Shown: in pieces, positions 18,480-27,198 of the stretch
How positions within the stretch are numbered: position 1 is the stretch's first letter
Layout: each line of letters starts with the position of its first letter
From: Marinobacter excellens HL-55
GTDB lineage: Bacteria > Pseudomonadota > Gammaproteobacteria > Pseudomonadales > Oleiphilaceae
NCBI GenBank assembly: GCA_001314845.1
Contig: LJZQ01000009.1
Location: forward strand, 52,996 to 116,995
Reading direction: 5' to 3'
DNA length: 64,000 nt
Notes under the pieces: model-generated
Told to the model about the DNA's origin: nothing
Databases searched by the model: none
Seen by the model: the letters and a program-made list of their open reading frames with translations, nothing else
Program-made: the position numbers and the translations under genes

Positions 18480-18499
18480 CAGTCCCGATCAGGTCGCGA

Positions 18500-19636
18500 T
18501 TAGCGGCGAACCTGAATGCGGGCCTCTACACGGCGGTTCTGGGTGCGGCCAGCTGGCGTATCGTTAGAGGCAATCGGCTCGGCTTCGCCATAACCAACTG
18601 CAGAGACACGGCCTGGATCAACGCCCAGAACACTGGTCAGCCGGTTAGACACAGCTTCAGCACGACGCTGTGACAGGAGCCGGTTGTACTCGGCTTCGCC
18701 AATGCTGTCAGAGTGACCGGCAATCTCTACAGAAGTTTCCGGGTACTCTTCCATGAAATCGGCTACCTGACGGATTTCATTGTCGTAAGTGGCATCGATG
18801 ATGGAGCTGTTGGTGGGGAACTGAACCCGCAACTCAATGGTTTCGATGGTTTCAGTCACGCCTTCACAGCCGGTCTCGTCGACAGTGGCACCTGCTGTCG
18901 TGTCGGGACACTGATCACGGTGGTCGGGCACACCATCACCGTCACTGTCCAGAGGGCAACCCTGGCTGTCTACCTGAACACCGGCGGGGGTATTCGGGCA
19001 CTGGTCCCGGTTATCGGGTACGCCATCGTTGTCAGAATCCATAGGAGCCGGCGTGGGCTCTGGAGCGCGGGCAGGTTGCGGGGCGGAAACCGTGCGAGTG
19101 AATGCCCAACTTACGCCCAAAGACACCATGGTATCGAAGGTGCTTTCATCAATACCGTGGAATTCTCTGAGGTCACCACGGATAGAAATACCGTCGCTGA
19201 CGTTGTAACGGAAGCCCGCGCCAACATTAACTCGGGTTTCTTCGTGATCCGTACCCGCGGTGGTGTAGGAAATGGTGTCACCCACGCCAAATTTGGCGTG
19301 CCCGGCACCCAGAGACACGTACGGATTCCAGACGGCGTCCGGGCCGGCGAAATAATAGGTACCGTCAACCCGGAGCTCTTCAAAATCTGAGGAGCCGTCA
19401 ACGTATTTGCGATCGGCATCTGCACGGGAATAGAGCGCCTCAACAGACCAATGCGGACGGAAGCGATACTCAACGCCAACGCCAAAGGTGCCGGTTTCGC
19501 TCAGATCCCGCTTGTCGTCAAACAATTGGTAACCAGCGAACGGGTTCAGGTAGATAGTTTCCTGGCGATCGGCCAGTGCTGGGGTTGTAAGGGATGTAGC
19601 AAGGGCGGCCAAAACGACCGGACGCATGATCTTCAT
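18500..19636 (-). CDS. OmpA-family outer membrane protein with thrombospondin type 3 repeats
   Basis: This 378-residue protein has a signal peptide at 1-22 (cleavage after PALA), then an eight-strand beta-barrel domain of about 160 residues with aromatic strand ends. A Pro-rich linker runs to about residue 198. Two calcium-binding thrombospondin type 3 units follow (DSDNDGVPDNRDQCPNTPAG and DSDGDGVPDHRDQCPDTTAG, about 200-250). The OmpA C-terminal peptidoglycan-binding domain covers about 265-378 (IAGHSDSIGEAEYNRLLSQR; NRRVEARI). It tethers the outer membrane to the cell wall, as in OprF-type proteins. The start has AGGAGA six bases upstream. The 164-base gap before the helicase stop is AT-rich and probably holds its promoter. 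Confidence 0.93.
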   Translation of the reverse strand: MKIMRPVVLAALATSLTTPALADRQETIYLNPFAGYQLFDDKRDLSETGTFGVGVEYRFRPHWSVEALYSRADADRKYVDGSSDFEELRVDGTYYFAGPDAVWNPYVSLGAGHAKFGVGDTISYTTAGTDHEETRVNVGAGFRYNVSDGISIRGDLREFHGIDESTFDTMVSLGVSWAFTRTVSAPQPARAPEPTPAPMDSDNDGVPDNRDQCPNTPAGVQVDSQGCPLDSDGDGVPDHRDQCPDTTAGATVDETGCEGVTETIETIELRVQFPTNSSIIDATYDNEIRQVADFMEEYPETSVEIAGHSDSIGEAEYNRLLSQRRAEAVSNRLTSVLGVDPGRVSAVGYGEAEPIASNDTPAGRTQNRRVEARIQVRR

Positions 19637-19800
19637 GCAGACTCTCCTGTTTAATTGTTATTTCCTGCATCGGTAATCAGGAACTGAAATTCCGAGAACT
19701 GATTGTAATACTTGGAATTTAGGCCAGTTAGCCAAAAAAAACAAAAAAATGATAGTTTTGATACGTCGGCAATTGTACTCAGTTCACTGACAACGCTGTT

Positions 19801-22077
19801 TTATTCCGAAACCGCTGAAAAATACAGGTGCGCACTTTTTTTACTGAAATTGAGCGTGTCAGCGTTGGCAAAGCGCACTTCGAACGAACTTTCGTTTTCT
19901 GAGATAACATCACCGGTGCCAAAGATGGCGTGCACAACACGCTTGTGGTGCCAGACAGGTTCCATCGCCTGGTCAACCGGTCGGTTTGTTCCTTCGATGC
20001 TCACCCCCTCGCGTTCAGCGTAGCGCAGGCTGACCGGGGTCAGGGGAGAGCCCAGAGTCAGTGACCGCTCCGCAGCTAAATCGTTCCTGTCCAGAGCCGT
20101 TCCGAGTTCCAGAGACAATTCAGCGCAGAGCTCAGAGACAAACCGGCTTGGCCCCTGATCGCCCTCAAGGTGCGGCTGCGCGCTTGCCGGTCGGGTGATC
20201 AGATGCAGGGCATCGCGGGCGCGGGTCATCCCCACGTAGAGCAGCCGGCGCTCGCTCTCCAGTGCCGCGCGGGCGTCGTCCTGTGGCCGGGGGCTGTAGG
20301 GCAGGTACTTCTCTTGCAGGCCCGGAATAATCACCACCGGCCACTCCAGGCCTTTGGTGCGATGAATGGTGGATAAAAGCACACCATGATCCTGTTTGTC
20401 TCCGGCCTGTTGGCGGAGCAACTTGAGATGATCCAGCGCGCCGTCGGCATTCACCTCCAGACTCTTCAGGTAATCCCGGAAGCCCTGAACGGTATCAATC
20501 CGCTCCTCGGCGCTGTCGTGGGTCAGCGCCAGACTGCGAATGCCCTCGTACAGATCCATGTGGTCTGCGTAAACGCTGATCAGCCCCGCCACCGGCCCCT
20601 GATATCGCTCCAGTTGCGCCAGCACCTCGCCCAGTTTCCGGAGTTTGCGACCTGGCATTGGCGCCAAGGCATCAAAATCCATGGCCAGCAGTCGCTCATG
20701 CCAGGCGCCGTCAAATGCCGCCAGAAACTGCGCCAGATTCTCCAGCTCCGCCTCCTTCAGGCCCACATGGGGAAACCGCAGCAACTGTCGGGCAAGGTCC
20801 AGCCGGTCGGAATCCGGCAGTGACTTCAACCGCCTCGTCACCACCATCAGCAACGCCGTGATGGCCTGCACCTCGCGGCTGTACAAGGCGCCTTTGCCGG
20901 CATCAATCCGATATGGAATCTGCCGCGCCAGCAATTTGAGCTCAATCGGCACACTCTGGCTCCAAACCCGGAACAGAATCGCGGTTTGACTGTTCAGCGC
21001 ATCATCCTGTTGCGCGACCAGCTTCAACACCTGATCGCCATCATTGTCAGCCCGGTGCAACCCAACTGTGGTGGCCGGCGTAGACGGGTGCGAATGGCAC
21101 AGCACATCTTTGCGCCCGGTGTTATGGCAGATCAGATGATTGGCCAATAGCGCCACCCGATGGCCATACCGAAAGGTAAAACTCAGCGACTGCTCCATCG
21201 GGCTCTCAAACTCATCACTGAACCGCCGCAAAATAAACTCCGGCCGCGCGCCCCGGAACTCATAAATGGTCTGGTCCGGATCACCCACCACCGTCACCCG
21301 GGCTCGATCGCCGGCCACATAGCGTAGCAACAGATGCTGAATCTCATTGGTGTCCTGATACTCATCCACCAGAATCAGATCCATCTTATTGCCCACCAGC
21401 CGCTGCAGTGGCGGATTCTGATGAATCGCCATCACCGGTTCATACAGCATATCCGCATAACTGATCTGGCTGCGGCCCTTACGCCACTGCTCAAAACTGT
21501 GGAACAGATCGATCAGATACCGGTGCTTGTCGGAATATTCCAACTCCTCAAACACCACCTCCGCCGGCGCCAGACCGGTCTTCACCCGATCAATAAACCC
21601 AGTCGCCGTCTCTACAAACTCTTTCTTATTGCGCCGGATCTCATCCGCCAGATCCTCCGGTGCCAGCCGTCGCGTCAGCATCCAGGCCTGGTAGGAAATC
21701 TCCTGTTCGGTCAGAATCTTGTCCGAAAATCCCGGCAGATAGCCCTCCCGAACAAAACGCTTATACAACCGCAGCCCCATCGCGTGATAGGTCCGTATCT
21801 CCGGCAGCGCCAGCCCGGATTGAGCACATACCTCCTGCAGCTTGCGCTCGAAATCCACCCGGGCACTGCGGTTGAACATCAACACCAGCATCCGGTCCGG
21901 ATCATGGCCCTGGGCCAGCAGAAACCGAATCCGCCAGGCCAGCGTCGACGTCTTACCGCTGCCCGCCACGGCGGTGATCACCGAGTGCTCGTAACCGGCA
22001 GTAATGATCGCCCGCTGCTCATCGGTCAGGAAGTCAGGCAGGTAAGAAGTATCAGGGATTTGGGGTTTGGTTGGCAT
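19801..22077 (-). CDS. UvrD/Rep-family superfamily 1 DNA helicase
   Basis: This protein of about 758 residues has the SF1A helicase motifs. They are Walker A AVAGSGKTSTLAWR near the N-terminus, motif II LILVDEYQDTNEIQ, DPDQTIYEFRGARPE (motif III), STIHRTKGLEWPVV (motif V region) and RRLLYVGMTRARDAL (motif VI). The C-terminal 40 residues (FGTGDVISENESSFEVRFAN) look like the small SH3-like tail of UvrD/PcrA. It is distinct from the canonical uvrD at 36378. I chose the ATG at 22077 because the 16 residues added by the ATG at 22125 look non-conserved. Neither has a clear ribosome site, so the start is uncertain. The role is probably DNA repair or clearance of replication blocks. Confidence 0.85.
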   Translation of the reverse strand: MPTKPQIPDTSYLPDFLTDEQRAIITAGYEHSVITAVAGSGKTSTLAWRIRFLLAQGHDPDRMLVLMFNRSARVDFERKLQEVCAQSGLALPEIRTYHAMGLRLYKRFVREGYLPGFSDKILTEQEISYQAWMLTRRLAPEDLADEIRRNKKEFVETATGFIDRVKTGLAPAEVVFEELEYSDKHRYLIDLFHSFEQWRKGRSQISYADMLYEPVMAIHQNPPLQRLVGNKMDLILVDEYQDTNEIQHLLLRYVAGDRARVTVVGDPDQTIYEFRGARPEFILRRFSDEFESPMEQSLSFTFRYGHRVALLANHLICHNTGRKDVLCHSHPSTPATTVGLHRADNDGDQVLKLVAQQDDALNSQTAILFRVWSQSVPIELKLLARQIPYRIDAGKGALYSREVQAITALLMVVTRRLKSLPDSDRLDLARQLLRFPHVGLKEAELENLAQFLAAFDGAWHERLLAMDFDALAPMPGRKLRKLGEVLAQLERYQGPVAGLISVYADHMDLYEGIRSLALTHDSAEERIDTVQGFRDYLKSLEVNADGALDHLKLLRQQAGDKQDHGVLLSTIHRTKGLEWPVVIIPGLQEKYLPYSPRPQDDARAALESERRLLYVGMTRARDALHLITRPASAQPHLEGDQGPSRFVSELCAELSLELGTALDRNDLAAERSLTLGSPLTPVSLRYAEREGVSIEGTNRPVDQAMEPVWHHKRVVHAIFGTGDVISENESSFEVRFANADTLNFSKKSAHLYFSAVSE

Positions 22078-22171
22078 GCAGGCTATTGTACGGGCCAACT
22101 GGAAGCGGGAATAGCGCTGCCGCATAATCGCGGCTAAGCGATGTTTTAAAGAATATTACTCACACGTTGAG

Positions 22172-22286
22172 AGCAGGAGGTCGGGACAGCTTTTCAAAAC
22201 TGTGCGCAGCCATGGATGGCGGAGCCCAAGCGCCCCAGGGACGGGCCGAAGGAGCGTGTTTTGAAAAGCTGTCCCGACCTCCTGCT
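22172..22286. repeat. Long perfect inverted repeat with conserved-core loop (copy 1)
   Basis: The left arm 22172-22200 is the exact reverse complement of the right arm 22258-22286 (29 of 29 bases). The 57-base loop contains a small hairpin GCCATGGATGGC (about 22209-22220), then GAGCCCA, GGACGG and GAGCG. The same words in the same order occur in the loop of the element at 63879-64000, whose arms are unrelated in sequence. It lies between two divergently transcribed genes (helicase leftward, DUF2237 rightward), so a plain terminator role does not fit well. No T run flanks it. Confidence 0.9.
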
Positions 22287-22312
22287 TACTCCGAAAAAGG
22301 AAATAGGAAACG

Positions 22313-22690
22313 ATGAAGACCGATGAATCGCTAAACGTACTGGGCGAAAAGCTTGAAACCTGCGGCACAGACCCGAAAACCGGCTTCTACCGGGACGGCT
22401 GCTGCAACACCGGCCCGGATGATCTTGGCAACCACACCGTCTGCAGCATCGTCACCGCAGACTTCCTTGAATACTCCAAAGCCCGGGGCAACGACCTCTC
22501 CACCCCCAGGCCCGAATTCGGCTTCCCCGGCCTCAAACCCGGCGACAGCTGGTGCCTCTGCGCCGGCCGCTGGCAAGAAGCCTTCGAAGCCAACAGCGCG
22601 CCAAGAGTCAAACTGCGAGCCACCCACCAGAACGCCCTCGACGTTTGCCAACTCAACGACCTGAAAGCCCACACGGCTGACCTGAGCTGA
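22313..22690 (+). CDS. DUF2237 family protein
   Basis: This 125-residue soluble protein matches DUF2237 along its length: NVLGEKLETCGTDPKTGFYR, DGCCNTGPDDLGNHTVC, GNDLSTPRPEFGFPGLKPGD, WCLCAGRWQEAF and ATHQNALDVCQL. It has seven or more cysteines in conserved positions, which suggests metal binding or redox function, but the biochemical role is unknown. Its stop codon TGA is followed immediately by the ATG of tmcA (zero spacing), so the two are translationally linked. A GGA-type ribosome site lies just upstream of the ATG, and the long hairpin at 22172-22286 is 26 bases upstream. Confidence 0.88.
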   Translation: MKTDESLNVLGEKLETCGTDPKTGFYRDGCCNTGPDDLGNHTVCSIVTADFLEYSKARGNDLSTPRPEFGFPGLKPGDSWCLCAGRWQEAFEANSAPRVKLRATHQNALDVCQLNDLKAHTADLS

Positions 22691-24835
22691 ATGACCACCC
22701 ACGCCAGCCCGGCACCGGTGCAAATCTGGGCCGACCTGCAAACCGCCCTGGCGGCTCTTGGCCATCGTCGACTGGTGCTGGTTGAAGGCGATCAGCAAAG
22801 CGCCCTCAGCTGGATTCAGCAACAACTGGCAGAGTTGAACACCAGCCACAGCCTGTGGATCGGCAACCCCGATCACGCCGACGCCGTCGGCCTGCCTCAT
22901 ATCCAGGCAAGCCAGTACCGGCAATGGCTGGGCCGGGAAACCAGTTTGCTGGTCTGGGACGGCTGGCAAGGTAACCCCCCGGACGCCTTCGCGGCACTCT
23001 CCGGCACCTTGCAGGCCGGTGGCCTGCTGTTCTGGTTGATGCCACCACTGGCCTGCTGGCCTGATCATGCCGATCCGGATTACGCCCGAACCGGCCTTGA
23101 TCAGGCGAAAGAACACCCCTTTGCCGCCCGGCTCGCCCGCAAGCTGGCGCACGACCCCTCGGTGATCCGGCTTCGGGCGGAATCCGACAAGCCGCTGGTC
23201 CTGCCCAATCTGCCGATCCCGAAAACCTCATTCCAGGCAGACACTACCGAACAACAGCAAGACCTGGTGCGCCAGCTTGAGCGATTTGGGCAGGGCCGCC
23301 GTCGACGCCCCCTGGTGGTTACCGCCGACCGGGGCCGTGGCAAATCGGCTGCCCTAGGCATGGCTGCCGCCAGACTGTTATTAGCGGGTCGGCAGCGGGT
23401 GATCGTCACCGCACCCACTCGCGACAACCTGAATAGCCTGTTCCGGCACGCAGCGATCGAGCTGGCGGATGATCTGGCAGAGCAGACGGACGTTGAGCTG
23501 ACTACCCGTGGTGGCCAGCGCCTGAGCTTTATACCGATCCCCAACTTGCTATCTGAACGGCCAGAAGCCGAAGTGGTTCTGGTGGATGAGGCCGCAGGTG
23601 TACCCGCCCAGTGGCTTCGGGAGATCCTGCTTGGCTGGCCCAGGGTAGCCTATGCCAGTACGGTGCACGGTTATGAAGGCACCGGCCGGGGCTTCGCGAT
23701 CCGGTTTCGGGACGTTCTGGACCGTGAGACCCCGCAATGGCGGGCTATCTCGATTCAGCAGCCGGTGCGCTGGGCCCCTGGCGATCCCCTGGAAAAACTG
23801 ATATTCGAGCTCTTTTTGCTGTCAGCAGAAAGCCCAACCGATCTGGTGGTGAATACATCCGAGATCACCATAGAGCCCTGGTCACCGGCGCAGGCCAGTG
23901 ATAGTGAGCTGGCTGAGGCCTTTGGGCTGCTGGTCGAGGCCCACTACCGGACCACCCCCGCCGACCTCAGGCAATGGCTGGACGATCCGGCCGCCCAATC
24001 GTGGCGTGCAGTGTATCAGGGCTGCACGGTGGGCCTGTTGTGGGGCAGTGTTGAGGGTGGCCTGGCGGAAGAGCTGGCAGAGCAAGTGGTTGCCGGTAAG
24101 CGCCGGCTACGGGGCCACATGCTGGCGCAATCCCTGGCCAGCCATGGCGGTTTTCCGGAAGCAGCCAGCCTGCGAACGCTTCGGATTGTCCGGATTGCTG
24201 TGTCGGCGCAGGCCCGTCAGCTTGGTATTGGCCGTCGGCTGGTTGCGGCTGCCAAGGCTGCTTGCCAGCAACAGGGCCTGGATGCTCTAGGTACCAGCTT
24301 TGGTGGAACCGCGGGTTTGTTGCGATTCTGGCAGATAAGTGGGCTCAAGGTGGTTCGTATCGGGCTCCAGCAGGAAGCAACCACCGGCGAGTTTCCGCTG
24401 CAGATGTTGCAGGGGGTGTCACCCGCGGGCGCCAATCTGGAGCAAAGGCTGGGCGCGCGTTTTGCCCGCCATTGGCAGGTGCTGATCCCCAGACATTGGC
24501 CTGCCATGAACCCCGACCTGCTATCGTCGGTGGGTGCGGATTTGCCGCCGCTCTCCACACTGGATAACGATGATTGGCGAGACCTCCGTGCCTTTGCCGA
24601 AGGCTTTCGAGGTTTTGAACTGGCCTTGCCGGTCTTGCAGGTGTTGGCAGCCTGTCGGGGTACTCTGGCGTGGCTATCACACCGGCCAGAGCTGGATCTG
24701 TGGTGCCGGGCTGTGCTGCAGGGCTGGTCCTGGCCGCAGTTGCAGGGAGCTGGCTTGTGCGCCGGGCAGCGGGATGGCGAACAGCAGTTAAGACGGCTGG
24801 TTGGTCAACTTTTGCAAAACGGACCCGAGTTGTGA
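22691..24835 (+). CDS. tmcA: tRNA(Met) cytidine acetyltransferase TmcA
   Basis: This 714-residue protein has the TmcA layout. An N-terminal DUF1726 domain is followed by an RNA helicase-like ATPase module with Walker A VTADRGRGKSAALG (about residue 213) and DExx box VVLVDEAAGVP. A GNAT acetyltransferase domain follows (LRIVRIAVSAQARQLGIGRR; GTSFGGTAGLLRFW), and then a tRNA-binding tail. In E. coli TmcA makes N4-acetylcytidine at the wobble position of elongator tRNA-Met using acetyl-CoA and ATP. It is somewhat longer than the E. coli protein (671). The start directly follows the DUF2237 stop. Confidence 0.93.
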   Translation: MTTHASPAPVQIWADLQTALAALGHRRLVLVEGDQQSALSWIQQQLAELNTSHSLWIGNPDHADAVGLPHIQASQYRQWLGRETSLLVWDGWQGNPPDAFAALSGTLQAGGLLFWLMPPLACWPDHADPDYARTGLDQAKEHPFAARLARKLAHDPSVIRLRAESDKPLVLPNLPIPKTSFQADTTEQQQDLVRQLERFGQGRRRRPLVVTADRGRGKSAALGMAAARLLLAGRQRVIVTAPTRDNLNSLFRHAAIELADDLAEQTDVELTTRGGQRLSFIPIPNLLSERPEAEVVLVDEAAGVPAQWLREILLGWPRVAYASTVHGYEGTGRGFAIRFRDVLDRETPQWRAISIQQPVRWAPGDPLEKLIFELFLLSAESPTDLVVNTSEITIEPWSPAQASDSELAEAFGLLVEAHYRTTPADLRQWLDDPAAQSWRAVYQGCTVGLLWGSVEGGLAEELAEQVVAGKRRLRGHMLAQSLASHGGFPEAASLRTLRIVRIAVSAQARQLGIGRRLVAAAKAACQQQGLDALGTSFGGTAGLLRFWQISGLKVVRIGLQQEATTGEFPLQMLQGVSPAGANLEQRLGARFARHWQVLIPRHWPAMNPDLLSSVGADLPPLSTLDNDDWRDLRAFAEGFRGFELALPVLQVLAACRGTLAWLSHRPELDLWCRAVLQGWSWPQLQGAGLCAGQRDGEQQLRRLVGQLLQNGPEL

Positions 24836-24896
24836 CCGGTTCGATTTAATTCTGACGGTTTGCTGCCCAGAATGGCTGCAAAAATCATCCAAGAGA

Positions 24897-25496
24897 ATGC
24901 AGGTTATGGCCAGGGAAATGGGCAAGATTCTGTCGCTGTTTGTCATTTGCTTTACGTTATTGACGCTGGTGGGGTGTGCCAGCAGCAATAACCGTTCTGA
25001 ACCCTCTGCCCAGGCAGTTGATCCGGGACAGCTGATGACGGCAGTCAGGGCAAATGAGGATAGAACCGTTCTCGAGCTCCTATCGCAGGGCGTGGCTCCG
25101 GACCAGGTTGCGAGTAATGGCGAAAGCCCGTTGATGGTGGCCGCCGCCAATGGCAACCGTCGAATCGCGCGCCTGCTGCTGGCGGCAGGTGCCAGGGTTA
25201 ACGCCCAGGACGACAGTGGCTCTACACCGGTGATCCGGGCTGCAGAAAATGGTCACTTGGCGGTGGTGCGAACACTGCTGGCGGCTGGCGCCAACGTCAA
25301 CGTGAATCAGGACGGCAAGTCACTGCTGATGAGTGTGGTTTCCAGTGGTGATTTGCTGACCGCCGAAATGCTGTTGGCCGCGGGTGCGGATGTGCATTAC
25401 CGCGGTCCTGATGGCCGTACTGCACTGGATCTCGCCCGGGCCAGCAACAATCAGGATCTGGAAATGCTGCTGGTGCAGGCGGGTGCCGCCCGCTAG
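24897..25496 (+). CDS. Ankyrin-repeat lipoprotein
   Basis: This protein of about 200 residues has a lipoprotein signal (MGKILSLFVICFTLLTLVGC, lipobox LVGC) followed by about four ankyrin repeats (NGESPLMVAAANGNRRIARL; GSTPVIRAAENGHLAVVRTL; LLAAGADVHYRGPDGRTALD). It is probably anchored in the envelope and serves as a protein-protein interaction module; the partner is unknown. Three ATGs at 24897, 24906 and 24918 are possible starts and all keep the lipobox. The extended frame from 24801 would overlap tmcA and add non-signal sequence, so I rejected it. It may be co-transcribed with tmcA (61-base gap). Confidence 0.8.
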   Translation: MQVMAREMGKILSLFVICFTLLTLVGCASSNNRSEPSAQAVDPGQLMTAVRANEDRTVLELLSQGVAPDQVASNGESPLMVAAANGNRRIARLLLAAGARVNAQDDSGSTPVIRAAENGHLAVVRTLLAAGANVNVNQDGKSLLMSVVSSGDLLTAEMLLAAGADVHYRGPDGRTALDLARASNNQDLEMLLVQAGAAR

Positions 25497-25509
25497 CGGG
25501 GTTAGGGGC

Positions 25510-26631
25510 TCAATCCAGCGCCATGGGATCGTCTGAGTCATCCCATACCGGCTGGAAATGGGCCTCGACAACCTCCTGTGGCACGTCGGTGGCCGCAGGA
25601 TAAGACCAGACCGGTGAGCGGTCTTTGTCGATCAGCAGAGCCCGAATGCCCTCAGCCAGATCGGGCCGGCGGGTGCACTCCATTGCCATCGACAGTTCCA
25701 TACGGAACACATCTTTCAGCGACATCTGCTGTCCTTTACGCAACTGATTCCAGATCAGCCAGGCGGTCACCGGGCAGCCCTTCCTAAGTGTTTGGAGGCA
25801 AGTTTGCCACCAGGGATCGTCGCCTTCTGAAGTCAGTAATTGATCAATCACATCCGGCAGTTCATCGCCCGCGCTGAGCCGAGCGATGGTTTGCTCGTGC
25901 TTCTCCAGATGGCCGGGTGCCAGCGCCCGATAATCCAGTGCATCGAGCTGACTGAGCAGCCGGAACAGTCGGTTATCATCGGCGGCCTGGGCGCCGGTCC
26001 AGCGTTCGTCTTGCAGGCGCGTAAGCAGGGTTTCTGTCTGGCTGGGCTCAATCACCAGATCGGCCAGCCCAACCCGGAGTGCATCGCTGACATTAAGCCG
26101 CGCTCCGGTTAACCCCATGAACAGGCCCAGGCGTCCGGGCAGCCGGTTCAAAAACCAGCTGGCACCTACGTCCGGGAACAGGCCAATGCTGATTTCCGGC
26201 ATGGCCAGGGTGACATCCGGCGTTACCAGCCGGTAGCGGCAAGCCGAGAGCAGGCCCAGGCCACCGCCCATCACGACGCCGTGACCAATGCCAACCACCG
26301 GCTTGGGAAAGCGGTACAGGCTGAAATTAAGGCGATATTCTCGGGTGAAGAATCGGGCCGGTGCCTCGGTGTCGCCTTGTCCGCGGAGGCCATCGTACAG
26401 CGACCGAATATTGCCGCCGGCGCAGAAGCCCCGTTCGCCAGCCCCCCGCAAGACCACCAGGCAGATCCGGCTGTCGGTTGCCCACTGATCCAGTGCCTCC
26501 TGAGCCTGGACCACCATGTCTTCGGTCAAGGCATTCAGTGTGTTCGGCGCGTTCAATGTCAGCAGGCCAATGTGGCCTTCACGGCAGGCGAGTTCCTGGA
26601 CCTCTACGGGCATGAATGGTGTCTCCGGCAA
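25510..26631 (-). CDS. 3-hydroxyisobutyryl-CoA hydrolase-like enoyl-CoA hydratase family protein
   Basis: This 373-residue crotonase-fold protein has a CoA-binding oxyanion segment (GFCAGGNIRSLYDG), then GHGVVMGGGLGLL. The HIBCH-type active site MPEISIGLFPDVGASWFLN carries Glu146 and Asp154, with the same spacing as the catalytic pair in mammalian HIBCH. Its length and C-terminal region also match HIBCH rather than a simple enoyl-CoA hydratase. It would hydrolyse 3-hydroxyisobutyryl-CoA in valine breakdown. Other valine genes are not in the window, so a different short-chain acyl-CoA cannot be excluded. It converges with the ankyrin gene, 13 bases apart. Confidence 0.85.
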   Translation of the reverse strand: MPETPFMPVEVQELACREGHIGLLTLNAPNTLNALTEDMVVQAQEALDQWATDSRICLVVLRGAGERGFCAGGNIRSLYDGLRGQGDTEAPARFFTREYRLNFSLYRFPKPVVGIGHGVVMGGGLGLLSACRYRLVTPDVTLAMPEISIGLFPDVGASWFLNRLPGRLGLFMGLTGARLNVSDALRVGLADLVIEPSQTETLLTRLQDERWTGAQAADDNRLFRLLSQLDALDYRALAPGHLEKHEQTIARLSAGDELPDVIDQLLTSEGDDPWWQTCLQTLRKGCPVTAWLIWNQLRKGQQMSLKDVFRMELSMAMECTRRPDLAEGIRALLIDKDRSPVWSYPAATDVPQEVVEAHFQPVWDDSDDPMALD

Positions 26632-26741
26632 TCGGGTTGCGCTGTTGTCAGTTGGCTTTAGCGGTTTGTTCGTACTGTGGTTCAGTCAGTTCGAGCGTAA
26701 AAGAAGACTATGGTCGCACGATTGTCCTTGATCTATCACAT

Positions 26742-26769
26742 TTGAGCCTCGGACCGCCTGTGCTATAAG
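26742..26769 (+). promoter_or_regulatory. Candidate sigma70 promoter for the cytochrome c gene
   Basis: TTGAGC, a 16-base spacer and TATAAG are seen about 70 bases before the ATG at 26841. The placement is reasonable but the match is by eye only. Confidence 0.45.
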
Positions 26770-26840
26770 TGATCTCTAGATTTGCTGTCCGGTCTTGTTG
26801 GCTGGCGTGTAAACGTTAAAACGATGAAAGGGTGAACACA

Positions 26841-27176
26841 ATGAATCTGAAACACTTCGCGGTTGCCGGTCTTTTTGCACTGGGTGCGGCTGCACCTTTC
26901 GCTGCTGTGGCGGGTGATGCCGAGGCTGGCAAGGCCAAGGCCGCAGTCTGCGCAGCGTGCCACGGGCAGAACGGCATCTCACAGATCCCGATGTACCCGA
27001 ATCTGGCCGGCCAGAAGGAGCAATATCTCGTTGCTTCCCTCAAAGCTTACAAAAACGGCCAGCGCCAGGGTGGCCAGGCTCCGATCATGCAGGGCCAGGC
27101 AACCGGTCTGAGCGATGCCGACATCGCCAACCTGGCGGCTTTCTACGCGGGCCTGCCCGCTGACGGCGGCAAGTAA
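26841..27176 (+). CDS. Periplasmic class I c-type cytochrome
   Basis: This 111-residue protein has a Sec signal peptide (cleavage near AAVA-GD, residue 24-25). One haem-attachment motif CAACH lies at 37-41, and a likely distal Met is in [13 protein letters not shown]. The overall form matches cytochrome c553/c5-like small electron carriers. It would shuttle electrons between the bc1 complex and terminal oxidases or a periplasmic enzyme. I chose the ATG at 26841, eight bases after AAAGGG; an in-frame GTG at 26832 adds three residues. It stands alone, with ppnN convergent 22 bases away. Confidence 0.9.
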   Translation: MNLKHFAVAGLFALGAAAPFAAVAGDAEAGKAKAAVCAACHGQNGISQIPMYPNLAGQKEQYLVASLKAYKNGQRQGGQAPIMQGQATGLSDADIANLAAFYAGLPADGGK

Positions 27177-27198
27177 TTGGGTGCGTCAGTGGTGCGGC

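Noticed and set aside
21334..22137. 267-codon plus-strand frame opposite the UvrD-like helicase
   Set aside because: The helicase motifs fix the minus-strand reading; the plus frame is His/Gln/Arg-rich shadow sequence.
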